From positions 1-28,293 of the IMG/VR virus record IMGVR_UViG_3300028840_001065: a stretch of DNA of 28,293 bases; one strand, given 5' to 3'. Within the stretch, counting starts at the first letter, position 1, and each line of letters begins with the position of its first letter. Source of the stretch: a virus. Positions 1-6,242 of this stretch are shown here, piece by piece. Under the pieces are notes generated by a model. It saw nothing but the letters and a program-made list of their open reading frames with translations, had not been told where the DNA came from and ran no database searches. The translations under genes and the position numbers were made by a program.

Positions 1-120
1 GCACAGGATTTCGAGGATTTCGGTGGGGATGCCACGCGCCAGCTCGGGCACTCGTCACGCGCGGTGACGATGCGGCATTACTTGAGGAAACCGCGGCGCG
101 TGGTGCCGCTGAAACGGTGA
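1..120 (+). CDS. int: Tyrosine integrase, C-terminal end (partial)
   Basis: The window opens inside a reading frame that ends at a TGA at 118-120. The visible 39 residues include LGHSSRAVTMRHYLRKP. This has the spacing of the last two catalytic elements of tyrosine recombinases: the His of LGH and, about ten residues on, the nucleophilic Tyr of RHY. A basic tail follows. The Arg and the HxxR box lie outside the window. It is the only plus-strand gene here and it runs toward the attachment core 80 bases downstream, as lambda int does. Its role would be site-specific integration into, and excision from, the host tRNA-Lys gene. The family is clear, but the fragment is too short to name a subfamily. 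Confidence 0.85.
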   Translation, partial: AQDFEDFGGDATRQLGHSSRAVTMRHYLRKPRRVVPLKR

Positions 121-124
121 GGAT

Positions 125-152
125 ATTCCCAGTTGGGAATTCAGGTGGGAAT
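125..152. repeat. Cluster of TGGGAAT heptamers (candidate integrase arm sites)
   Basis: Three copies of TGGGAAT lie just after the integrase stop: inverted at 125-131 and direct at 134-140 and 146-152. A fourth direct copy is at 289-295, on the other side of the tRNA-derived core (200-244). The first two form a 7-bp inverted repeat with a 2-base spacer. Short repeated heptamers on both sides of a core are what arm-type binding sites of the integrase N-terminal domain look like in lambda-type attP regions. The repeats are seen directly; the binding role is inferred. Confidence 0.55.
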
Positions 153-165
153 AGGGAAAAAGAAA

Positions 166-184
166 ACGCCGCAAAAAGCGGCGT
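166..184. terminator. Bidirectional intrinsic terminator between int and the late operon
   Basis: A perfect 7-bp GC-rich stem (ACGCCGC / GCGGCGT) closes a 5-base loop. Read on the minus strand it is followed by a T-rich tract (TTTCTTTTT), a strong intrinsic terminator for the leftward late operon. Read on the plus strand it is followed by a looser T-rich stretch and could end integrase transcription. Its place between two convergent units fits a shared terminator. Confidence 0.75.
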
Positions 185-199
185 AAGTCTTTGTTTTGA

Positions 200-244
200 T
201 GGTGGGCCGTGTTGGAATCGAACCAACGACCAATTGATTAAAAG
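200..244 (-). other. Phage attachment core: 3' half of tRNA-Lys(UUU)
   Basis: Read on the minus strand, this is the 3' part of a tRNA gene from the anticodon loop CTTTTAA through variable loop, T arm (TTCGAATCC) and acceptor strand to CCA. It matches the 3' half of proteobacterial tRNA-Lys(UUU) closely. The bases beyond 244 do not continue into a tRNA 5' half, so this is not a functional tRNA gene. It is the identity segment by which a phage restores the host tRNA on integration. Integrase lies on one side and phage late genes on the other, so it is best read as attP. Confidence 0.85.
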
Positions 245-277
245 ACTGAGGTGAAACCGCGCAATATTAACGCCTTG

Positions 278-304
278 GGCGCATATTCTGGGAATATAAG
301 CGCC
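278..304. repeat. Imperfect inverted repeat beside the attachment core
   Basis: Arms GGCGC-ATATTC and GAATAT-AA-GCGCC flank a 3-base centre, with a two-base bulge. The 3' side of the centre overlaps the fourth TGGGAAT heptamer (289-295). No T tract follows on either strand, so it is not a convincing terminator. In the gene-free stretch between the last late gene and the core it could bind Int, Xis or a host factor. Confidence 0.4.
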
Positions 305-326
305 TATTTGCGCGCTTTAGAATCAA

Positions 327-575
327 TCAGTTGCGTTTATCTGGCGCAGGAATATACCCAACGTCCTCCGGTGGCGCATATTTCTCGATTCGCACTGCGT
401 TTTCGTTGATCTGCGTCTGGATCTCCAAGATCGCCTGCTGGCGGATCAACAACCGGTCCAGATCCTCGATGCGCTGGTCCTGGTCTTTCTGCCACTGCAT
501 CGCCTCGTTGCCGGCCCAGCCAGCCACCGCGAACACCATCGCCACGATGGGCCAATACTTCAGCACGTCATTCAT
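327..575 (-). CDS. Small single-TM protein with coiled coil (holin-like candidate)
   Basis: An 82-residue protein and the last gene of the late operon. I start it at the ATG at 575 (MNDVLKYW), because an upstream in-frame ATG adds only a basic, unstructured stretch. Residues about 7-22 form one hydrophobic membrane segment. A charged, probably coiled-coil region with QKDQDQRIEDLDRLL follows, then a Pro-rich tail. The shape and position in the lysis region suit a single-TM holin, holin regulator or small phage membrane protein. I do not recognise a specific family. No strong ribosome binding site is visible. Confidence 0.65.
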   Translation of the reverse strand: MNDVLKYWPIVAMVFAVAGWAGNEAMQWQKDQDQRIEDLDRLLIRQQAILEIQTQINENAVRIEKYAPPEDVGYIPAPDKRN

Positions 576-711
576 ACGACTAGCGCCCCGATAAAAATGG
601 CGCGGCTTTGTGCGAGTTGCACGCACTCTCGGATGCCGGTCGTTTCGACGCGCCTCCGGCGCTGCGTCTCACGGCTGTCCGCCTCTCACGTTATGAGGAC
701 CGCATAAACTT
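576..711. other. Intergenic region without a supported gene
   Basis: No convincing reading frame is seen on either strand. The minus strand contains short GTG-started frames without Shine-Dalgarno sequences, plus a small hairpin with GCGCC/GGCGC arms. It might be a leader for the last small gene or the remnant of a lost one. Confidence 0.4.
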
Positions 712-882
712 TCAAATTGCCACCCACTGCTCGACGCACTCGGCCACGTAGACCGAGCCATCCGGCAGTGGAGGCAGGGACTGGATCAGGCCGTGGCATT
801 CCGCCATGCTGCGCGCAGGGATCTCAACTGCGTGGTCGCCCTGTGGCGTCAGCACGAACAGCAACAGCGCGATCTTGATCAT
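712..882 (-). CDS. Small exported protein, 56 aa
   Basis: This short frame starts at ATG 882, overlaps the upstream stop in an ATGA arrangement, and has a GCAGGAG Shine-Dalgarno sequence 8-9 bases upstream. The product begins MIKIALLLFVL, a typical short signal peptide. The rest is a small domain with two cysteines (C29 in MAECH and C49 in AECVEQW) that could form a disulfide in the periplasm. Small secreted two-cysteine proteins are common at the ends of phage lysis operons, but the function is unknown. The overlap, ribosome binding site and signal sequence support coding. Confidence 0.65.
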   Translation of the reverse strand: MIKIALLLFVLTPQGDHAVEIPARSMAECHGLIQSLPPLPDGSVYVAECVEQWVAI

Positions 883-1220
883 CGGTCAGGCTCCTGCAGA
901 GGATCGCTTGGGCTGTGCTTTCTTGCGGCTAGGGCCTCGAGCCACGAGACACGACCTTCGAGATGTCGTCGAGTTGTAGCGCAGTCTCTCTGCAAGCGAT
1001 GGATTTCCCGCTCGTTATCGATGATTGCCGCGCTGTTTGTGGCATCAACTCGCTCGATTGCGATAACCCGCTCATCAATACGAGCGAGAGTATAGCCAGC
1101 ACCAACGAGAGCACCCACGCTGGCCACAAACGACGCAGCAAGGATCTGTCCGGCGGCACCTTCGAGGAGCGAGGAAACTCTCGCGCCGAGGTTGTCTGCA
1201 TTACCTGTTCTCCTGTTCAT
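879..1220 (-). CDS. Single-TM protein with C-terminal coiled coil (holin-like)
   Basis: A 113-residue protein. Residues about 24-46 (GQILAASFVASVGALVGAG) form one Ala/Gly/Val-rich membrane segment. The remainder is highly charged and helical (IDERVIAIERVD, then INDNEREIHRLQ-like heptads) and ends in a basic tail. The start ATG at 1220 overlaps the stop of the tiny upstream frame (ATGA) and has GAGGGGA at good distance. It follows the spanin pair, and the fold type fits a class III-like holin or another small lysis-region membrane protein. The exact family is not recognised. Confidence 0.7.
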   Translation of the reverse strand: MNRRTGNADNLGARVSSLLEGAAGQILAASFVASVGALVGAGYTLARIDERVIAIERVDATNSAAIIDNEREIHRLQRDCATTRRHLEGRVSWLEALAARKHSPSDPLQEPDR

Positions 1221-1273
1221 TTGATTTCCCCTCGATCCTCGTTCCCTGGCTCCAGGGGTGGTTTCTCGTTCAT
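1217..1273 (-). CDS. Very short ORF, 18 aa (possible leader peptide)
   Basis: An ATG at 1273 is preceded by a strong AGGGAGG Shine-Dalgarno sequence with near-ideal spacing. The frame encodes MNEKPPLEPGNEDRGEIK and ends in an ATGA overlap with the next gene. The peptide is hydrophilic and has no recognisable domain. It could couple translation of the downstream membrane protein or be a genuine microprotein. Coding is supported only by the ribosome binding site and the overlap. Confidence 0.4.
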   Translation of the reverse strand: MNEKPPLEPGNEDRGEIK

Positions 1274-1319
1274 CGGTCCTCCCTTGTGCCGGCTGGCACG
1301 CGACATCATCGGACCCAAG

Positions 1320-1544
1320 TCAGTCGGCAATTTTTCTTATCGCGGCCTTGTCCGCGTTGCAGGCTTTTGCAGCTGCTTCCAGTTCCAGGCACCAAAGTGC
1401 CACGTCGCGCCATGTCTCGCCTTGCAACGCAGGGACTGGCGTCTGACGCAGGAAAGCGTCAGGGATTTTCGGCTGGCGAACCACGCAACCCGACGAGGAT
1501 ATCGTCAGCCACGCGGCTGTCAGCACAATCGTCTTTCGCCACAT
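1320..1544 (-). CDS. Rz1: o-spanin lipoprotein, Rz1-like
   Basis: A 74-residue protein whose start lies inside the Rz-like gene in another frame, the classical overlapping Rz/Rz1 arrangement. The N-terminus MWRKTIVLTAAWLTISSSGC is a lipoprotein signal with a lipobox ending at C20. The mature part contains the Pro-containing linker RQPKIPDAFLRQTPVP and a helical C-terminus with two more cysteines. Known role of the family: an outer-membrane lipoprotein that binds the inner-membrane spanin across the periplasm and fuses the membranes in the last step of lysis. This implies a Gram-negative host. Confidence 0.85.
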   Translation of the reverse strand: MWRKTIVLTAAWLTISSSGCVVRQPKIPDAFLRQTPVPALQGETWRDVALWCLELEAAAKACNADKAAIRKIAD

Positions 1545-1770
1545 AAATCACCCGCCTGCGTTCCGTCAGTTGTGCAGTGATTGCCCGCATTTCTTCTTCG
1601 CGCTCGCGCCAGGCTTTTTGCGTTGCCTCGTAATTGGCAATCAGTGCCTTGTAGGCTTTCTTTGTGTCCCGATGAGACTGGAATGAATGCGCCCAACCTG
1701 CCGCCGCGACGAACAAACCAACCGCAAGCGCAAACATCCAGAACCATCTGTTAAGCAGTATCGCGCCCAC
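1459..1770 (-). CDS. Rz: i-spanin, Rz-like
   Basis: I place the start at GTG 1770, which has GGAGGAAG four bases upstream; the longer ATG frame from 1794 lacks such a site. The 103-residue product has an N-terminal membrane anchor at about residues 9-26 (WFWMFALAVGLFVAAAGW). A long charged helix follows (HRDTKKAYKALIANYEATQ, WREREEEMRAITAQL), predicted coiled coil in the periplasm. The C-terminal part overlaps the o-spanin gene for about 86 bases. Together they form the envelope-spanning spanin complex. The 5' end overlaps the preceding gene by 20 bases. Confidence 0.85.
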   Translation of the reverse strand: MGAILLNRWFWMFALAVGLFVAAAGWAHSFQSHRDTKKAYKALIANYEATQKAWREREEEMRAITAQLTERRRVIYVAKDDCADSRVADDILVGLRGSPAENP

Positions 1771-2325
1771 CGAACTTCCTCCATGGATGAACATCGATCG
1801 TCAAACCGATCCAGTCGTCGTCCAGATCGCCTTGAGGATCATCATCCTCAAACAGTTTCCAGCCGAATTTCAGGTAGAAGCACCTGCCGTTGCCGTAGTC
1901 CCTGATGACGTACAGCAGTGGCCGATACCAGAACGAACCGTGGACGCCTGCATAGCCGATATATCGTCCCGCTATGCCTTCGTGATCGGATGGCATAGAG
2001 CCGCGTTGCTGAACGAGTACGCCATTGTGATCGAGATAACCCAGGATCATGGTGCCGTAGTTGCTTGCACGATTCCTGACTGCCGCCCAGTAAACCCGAC
2101 GAACCCAGGGATGCAGAATTTTCTCGCGCTCGATGTCTCGGCCGTCGATACCGTGGGATTTCCGATCATGGTGGTTGTCCCACAGCCACGCCCATAGTGG
2201 AAAGTGCCGTCCACCTTCCGCGCCTGCGTGGCCGCAATCGGCACCACGATCAGGCCGATCACTTGCAGGACGAGGTTGGAGAGGTGGAGCGGTAGGATCA
2301 GTGCCCACCCGATCAACTTACGCAT
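1751..2325 (-). pseudogene. Small phage membrane protein, interrupted by a one-base frame change
   Basis: The frame from ATG 2325 encodes a membrane N-terminus (MRKLIGWALILPLHLSNLVL and on to about residue 33) and reaches TQARKVDG. The expected continuation, HFPLWAWLWDNHHD and then a Trp/Tyr-rich domain (WVRRVYWAAVRN, WYRPLLYVIRDYG, FYLKFGWKLF), is in the -1 frame, which runs to the TAA at 1751. The two halves together match a small phage protein family I recall near lysis genes (possibly DUF7338; not certain). The span is 575 bases, one short of a multiple of three, so a single-base deletion or sequencing error near 2200-2225 would explain it. A programmed shift is less likely because no slippery heptamer is seen. 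Confidence 0.6.
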
Positions 2326-2419
2326 CACGAGCCATCATCATGAAAAACAGCGACACCAGCGCAACACCTGCCACGATGCCGACACCAAACGCCATCAATG
2401 TCCACGCCCAGCACGCCAT
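2318..2419 (-). CDS. 33-aa single-TM membrane protein
   Basis: A short frame from ATG 2419 to TAA 2318 encodes MACWAWTLMAFGVGIVAGVA followed by LVSLFFMMMARDA, a protein that is almost entirely one membrane helix. Its stop overlaps the start of the next gene (ATGCGTAA). It sits directly downstream of the endolysin gene, where a small holin or antiholin would be expected, but single-helix proteins this short cannot be assigned by sequence alone. No strong Shine-Dalgarno sequence is visible, so translation may be coupled to the upstream frame. Confidence 0.55.
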   Translation of the reverse strand: MACWAWTLMAFGVGIVAGVALVSLFFMMMARDA

Positions 2420-2420
2420 G

Positions 2421-2516
2421 TCAGAATCTTAAGCAAGCGTATCGAAGACGCATCGCGCGTTTCCATGCTGCGATCGCCGCTTTATTGCAGCCACAAGGCC
2501 GAATCAGTGGTTTCAT
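2421..2516 (-). CDS. Possible 31-aa basic protein after the endolysin
   Basis: An ATG at 2516 overlaps the endolysin stop as ATGA. It opens a frame to TGA 2421 that exactly fills the gap to the next small membrane protein gene. The product (MKPLIRPCGCNKAAIAAWKR and a basic end) is Cys-containing and basic, with no recognised domain. The coupling geometry is the main support; it could be a chance frame. Confidence 0.4.
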   Translation of the reverse strand: MKPLIRPCGCNKAAIAAWKRAMRLRYACLRF

Positions 2517-3169
2517 GTGCCGGTTTCCTTAAGTCGTTTCACCCGCTCGCGGTAGACCCATCCAAACGCCGCGATGCCGACGATCGCCAGCACCATGACC
2601 ACCACCCAGGCCGCGCTGACCTGCGTTTCGGAGACAGTCCCGAACAGGGATTTCACGTATCCCGCAATTTCCTGCGCCGCGACCAGGATACCGCCGGCCG
2701 ACGCCGCCATTCCGCCAACGCTGGCCTTGATGGTGGTCGAGTCTTTTTTCTGCTTGGGCATGCGGTAGCCCAGCAGGTCGGCTTTCGGGTACTCAGACAC
2801 CTTGACCTGGTTCGACTGGTTGCCGCCGAGCACCCGGATGCGGCTCGTCGTTTCTCCTACATAGAACCCGACATGCCCCTGCCACGGCTCGATGCCGCGA
2901 CTGAACACGCACAAGCATCCCTCGACCGGCGCATCGATAGGACGGCCCCAGCTGAGGAAAGAACGCGCCGCCGGCGAGCCCGTACCCGGCGTGCCGGACT
3001 CTTTCAGGCACCAGTTGACGAAACTGGCGCACCACGGCACCTCGTCATCGGAGGCGCCGATTGACGTCGCGGCATGGTAGGCCACGATCTGCGGATTGTT
3101 GCCAGCGCCTGGCACCTCGGTCACGCCGATCTGCGATCGCGCCACTTGTAACCATGGAATCTCGGGCAT
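2513..3169 (-). CDS. Endolysin, CHAP/NlpC-like (TIGR02594 type) with C-terminal membrane segment
   Basis: 218 residues from ATG 3169. The N-terminal domain starts WLQVARSQIGVTEVPG and carries the papain-like residues of this family: Cys47 in PWCASFVNWC, His99 in GHVGFYVG and a polar residue near Asn117 in GGNQSN. The expected reaction is cleavage of a peptidoglycan peptide or amide bond. After a Gly/Ala-rich linker, residues about 186-206 (AAWVVVMVLAIVGIAAFGW) form a membrane helix with a basic end (YRERVKRLK), so the enzyme appears membrane-tethered. The longer frame from 3235 is rejected because its first part only re-reads the end of the upstream gene. The ribosome binding site is unusual (see 3170-3195). 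Confidence 0.85.
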   Translation of the reverse strand: MPEIPWLQVARSQIGVTEVPGAGNNPQIVAYHAATSIGASDDEVPWCASFVNWCLKESGTPGTGSPAARSFLSWGRPIDAPVEGCLCVFSRGIEPWQGHVGFYVGETTSRIRVLGGNQSNQVKVSEYPKADLLGYRMPKQKKDSTTIKASVGGMAASAGGILVAAQEIAGYVKSLFGTVSETQVSAAWVVVMVLAIVGIAAFGWVYRERVKRLKETGT

Positions 3170-3195
3170 AAAAAACCGCCTAATGGCGGCCTCCT
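3170..3195 (-). promoter_or_regulatory. Hairpin plus T6 between Shine-Dalgarno and endolysin start
   Basis: Reading the minus strand: AGGAGG at 3195-3190, then immediately a 5-bp stem CCGCC/GGCGG with loop ATTA (3189-3176), then six T (3175-3170), then ATG 3169. The linear distance from AGGAGG to ATG is 20 bases, too far for normal initiation. Folding out the hairpin leaves a spacing of 6. The same element has the form of a short intrinsic terminator. An in-frame ATT five bases after the AGGAGG is a theoretical alternative start. The layout is seen directly; the effect on lysis timing is inferred. Confidence 0.65.
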
Positions 3196-3206
3196 GGTTG
3201 ATGATT

Positions 3207-3605
3207 TCAGCGTTTACGGCGGTCTTGCAGGACAACGCCGGCTGCGATTGGCCCCCATAACGGGTGCGTCGTCGGTGTCGGGATACGAACCGACTGAAAC
3301 CGCGTCAGGACATCGCTATCCATGCGCCGGTCTTCCGGGCCGAACAGGTAGATCGCGCGGCCTCTTGGATGACGAAACTGGTGAAGTGGGACTTTTCCAT
3401 TAGGATGAGCCACGACGGGTTTTGCCCGAAGCGAACACACCAACTCATCGACGTTCGCATCAGGCGAAACCTCCATTACGTTTGCCGCGAAGGACTGGCC
3501 GAGCTCGCGCCAAAAGTCCCGGTATAGACTGGCTGCCGACGCCGACGCAGTTGCCAGATCGAAGGCCGGTGTGAAGTAGGCGATGGTAATTGTTGACTTA
3601 GACAC
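3207..3605 (-). CDS. SPOUT-fold-like protein B (degenerate SpoU/TrmH-like)
   Basis: 132 residues from GTG 3605. The C-terminal half resembles the knotted end of SpoU/TrmH RNA 2'-O-methyltransferases: FRHPRGRAIYLFGPED (compare the family's 'vfGpE..G' motif 2) and, after VRIPTPTTHP, LWGPIAAGVVLQDR (compare motif 3 'sLNvavA.aivLyd'). The usual motif 3 Asn is not present, and the N-terminal half (residues 1-65) shows no clear motif 1 N-x-G-x-x-R. It therefore looks fold-related but may not be an active methyltransferase. It is clearly similar to the protein at 21543-21962, sharing VPLxxFxHP, YxFG, SDV and AxGxVLxD. Its gene lies between the tail-tip module and the endolysin. Confidence 0.55.
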   Translation of the reverse strand: MSKSTITIAYFTPAFDLATASASAASLYRDFWRELGQSFAANVMEVSPDANVDELVCSLRAKPVVAHPNGKVPLHQFRHPRGRAIYLFGPEDRRMDSDVLTRFQSVRIPTPTTHPLWGPIAAGVVLQDRRKR

Positions 3606-3606
3606 G

Positions 3607-3888
3607 TTATTTCTGCCTGGTCACGAAAGAATTGAACTCCAGCCCCGCTGCGCTGCACTTTCTGCACTCCACGTCGGCATCGAACAGCGCGCCCGGCTTG
3701 ACCTCATTCCACTGCAGCCAGACAAAATCATCGAACTTGTCGAGCGCAAGTTGCAGGATCAGGTGCCGCCGATCCCACTGTGCATAGATGCGCCTGCCGT
3801 CTGGAAGATCCGCAACTCCTAGCCGTTCGACATCAACCACGTCCATAATCTCGCGGCAGACGGGACACGCGCGGACGAACTTCGCCAT
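3607..3888 (-). CDS. Small zinc-ribbon-like protein
   Basis: 93 residues with two CxxC pairs, C8/C11 (RACPVCRE) and C75/C78 (VECRKCSA), separated by a domain rich in Asp and Trp (YAQWDRRHLILQLALDKFDD). The spacing suits a single zinc-binding site holding the two ends together. It starts in a TGATG overlap with the tail-tip gene upstream and is followed within two bases by the SPOUT-like gene. I do not recognise the family. It could be a small regulatory or nucleic-acid-binding protein or a minor tail accessory protein. Confidence 0.65.
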   Translation of the reverse strand: MAKFVRACPVCREIMDVVDVERLGVADLPDGRRIYAQWDRRHLILQLALDKFDDFVWLQWNEVKPGALFDADVECRKCSAAGLEFNSFVTRQK

Positions 3889-6242
3889 CAGGAAACCTTC
3901 GGGATCGCGCCGGACACGATAATGTCGGCGTTTGCCAAGTCGCTAGACAGTAAGGATTCGTCGAACGGACCGATAAATTTGTATCCGTCTGTCGACCACT
4001 TCGTCGAATTAACTTCCAAAAAACAAAAACCGACCGCGTTCGATAAATACGCCTGGGCGCAAAAATGGAAATTATCGATCCAACCACGCGACACGGAAAA
4101 CAAATCTGGACACGAGTTCGCGTAAGTCGTCGTCGTTGAGGCGCATGGCGCGGACGATGCAGAAATATATTCAACCAACGCAACCGCCGGGCCCGCCGTA
4201 CCCGATCCGCCGGACAGGACATCAACCGTCGTCGACAGAACGTTGCCGTCCGTGTTGACTTGGGACCAGTCCGAACGCTGATAAACGCCGTCTACCCACG
4301 GCGTCGACCAGATTCCGGTTGCCGTAGATTCGACCGACGTTCCGGCGACCGCCGAACAATCCGGCGCCAGCCCGGAATCATGGACATAGGTTCCGTTGAC
4401 AGTCCCGACAACGGCGTCGCTAGTGAACACGCCGCTACGTTTCGCCGTCCAAATCGTTTTAACCTGCGAATCCTTGATGTAACAGGCGCCCGTATCGCTG
4501 GACGCGGATTCCGCGGATTCATGATAAAACGAAACGACGCCGGACGACGTAACCTTGACGCGCGCCGTCCCTGTCCAAGTTGAACCGCATGAATAGAAAG
4601 CGTCGTATATACCCTGCCCGACGACGCATTGAGTTTTTGCGGTCTTTCTGTCTTCCGTGCCGAGATAATCTGGCACCTCGACAAAGGTCGCGCCGGACGA
4701 ATTGGCCTCTACTTTATAAGTCTTAGACACCGCGCCGTCGTATTTCCTGCACGTTCCTTTGAAGTTGCAAGAAACGTCCATTGCGGAAACCGTCCCTAAG
4801 CAAAAATGTTGCGATTCGGTTTCTTGCGCCTGTTCCCAATCGATCGACCAGGACGACCCGTTATAAGTGAACCACCCCATCCCGGACCGATCGTCCGCGC
4901 CAATCGCGCCGTTATACGAATAATGCCCGATTGCTTCAATGTCGCCGGACGAATTCCTGCCCGCCGCCGACGCGTGATATGGATAATTCGGCGATCCGTT
5001 CGTCGAGTTCGGCAAAGCCGGAAGCAACGTTTGATTGTGAACAATCTGTCCGCCGCTTGTGATCGGCGTTATATATTGCGGATAGCATGGATTGTTAGCG
5101 TCTAGTCCGGGATAAACGACAGAAACGTGGTGCAACGTCCCGGAAAAATCTTTAACCCAATGCGTCGACCCGACTTTCGGAATCGACCCGGTCGACTTAA
5201 CGTATTCGTCGCCGACGTCGTCCCACTGAACGAAAATATATTCCGAATTGTCCCCATCCCAAAATTGAAACCCGCCGGGATATTTGCATATTTTCGGGTG
5301 ATCGACGAACCCGATAACCGTCGGGTTGAGCCACGGTTGCGTCGACCCCTCGTCGAATGAAACGACGACATGGTCCCCGACCTGGAACGCCCACGAATTG
5401 CAGTCCATATAAACAATCGGGACCGCTGTTGCTTTGAAATTCTTTTTCGTATCAATGGACGACGCGTCCGCGCGCCAAACGTCGGACTTTCGTTCCAATG
5501 GGTCGAACGCTATCGAACAGGTATCTGCGCCGTAATCGATATCGATAATCGTCGCGTAACGAACCGTCGGGTTCCAGGTTTCGGCGCCGGGTAGCATTGC
5601 CATCGCGACGTAAAGTTCCGTCGATAGCAATTCGCGCGGCCCGAAATAGTGACCCGCGCCGGAATCGGTGTCCGCGTCCGGGATTACGTCGAGAATATTT
5701 CCCGGCCCGTCGTATTGTCGCCCCTGATAGCTAACCGATACCAGTTCGCCCGCAGCGATTTTCGTATAATGGCCCGTCGCTGGCGGATCGTTGTCGTCGT
5801 CGCGTAAATCGCGACACCATAGCGATTCGGTTTGTTCTATTTCGGCTTTTTTATTGGCTAGGTAAATTCCGCGCCAATACAAGCGCGAGCGTTCAAGCGT
5901 GACCAAATCCTGCTCAAGTTTCCACGGTCGCAATTCTGCGCGCGCTTTGCGCGCCTTCGTCGTCGCGTCTAGAACGGCGTCCCAATTTTCCGGAGACTTG
6001 TCCGCGTTGTAAGCGTTAATCGCCGAATCAAGTTCCGACAGCGCGGTGGAAAGTTGTGATTCGTATTCGGAAACCTTCGGGTCGACTTCGTCGTCGAGCC
6101 AGTCTTTCAATTCCTGCCGTCGATTCGCGACGATTTCTATCAGCGCGTCCAAGCGTTCCGCGTCGCCGTGCTGCATTTTTACGGAATATTGCGCGTCGCC
6201 CAAGTGCGAAATAATGGTTCCGCGCGCACTACTATTTGACAC
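3888..6242 (-). CDS. Large tail-tip/adhesin protein, 784 aa
   Basis: The last gene of the tail-tip module. It starts at GTG 6242, overlapping the previous stop. The N-terminus (GTIISHLGDAQYSVKMQHGD) is followed by a long helical, coiled-coil-like region at about residues 25-150 (IEIVANRRQELKDWLDDEVD and after). A beta-rich section with VSVSYQGRQYDGPG and VSFDEGSTQPWLNP repeats could be an OB-like or baseplate domain. The rest is Ser/Thr/Gly-rich with many Cys, typical of a distal fibre or receptor-binding part. I infer a central tail fibre or spike from size and position; no named family is evident. Codon use (AAA, AAT, CGA, TTG) is that of the tail-tip block. Confidence 0.65.
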   Translation of the reverse strand: MSNSSARGTIISHLGDAQYSVKMQHGDAERLDALIEIVANRRQELKDWLDDEVDPKVSEYESQLSTALSELDSAINAYNADKSPENWDAVLDATTKARKARAELRPWKLEQDLVTLERSRLYWRGIYLANKKAEIEQTESLWCRDLRDDDNDPPATGHYTKIAAGELVSVSYQGRQYDGPGNILDVIPDADTDSGAGHYFGPRELLSTELYVAMAMLPGAETWNPTVRYATIIDIDYGADTCSIAFDPLERKSDVWRADASSIDTKKNFKATAVPIVYMDCNSWAFQVGDHVVVSFDEGSTQPWLNPTVIGFVDHPKICKYPGGFQFWDGDNSEYIFVQWDDVGDEYVKSTGSIPKVGSTHWVKDFSGTLHHVSVVYPGLDANNPCYPQYITPITSGGQIVHNQTLLPALPNSTNGSPNYPYHASAAGRNSSGDIEAIGHYSYNGAIGADDRSGMGWFTYNGSSWSIDWEQAQETESQHFCLGTVSAMDVSCNFKGTCRKYDGAVSKTYKVEANSSGATFVEVPDYLGTEDRKTAKTQCVVGQGIYDAFYSCGSTWTGTARVKVTSSGVVSFYHESAESASSDTGACYIKDSQVKTIWTAKRSGVFTSDAVVGTVNGTYVHDSGLAPDCSAVAGTSVESTATGIWSTPWVDGVYQRSDWSQVNTDGNVLSTTVDVLSGGSGTAGPAVALVEYISASSAPCASTTTTYANSCPDLFSVSRGWIDNFHFCAQAYLSNAVGFCFLEVNSTKWSTDGYKFIGPFDESLLSSDLANADIIVSGAIPKVS

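Noticed and set aside
200-244. A functional tRNA-Lys gene
   Set aside because: Only the 3' half from the anticodon loop to CCA is present; the sequence beyond 244 does not form D arm or acceptor 5' strand.
640-690. Regulatory hairpin in the gap after the small exported protein gene
   Set aside because: Only a 5-bp GCGCC/GGCGC stem with bulges; such stems are expected by chance in GC-rich DNA.
2513-3235. Longer endolysin start at 3235
   Set aside because: The added residues re-read the end of the upstream gene in another frame, and the family N-terminus begins at the ATG at 3169.
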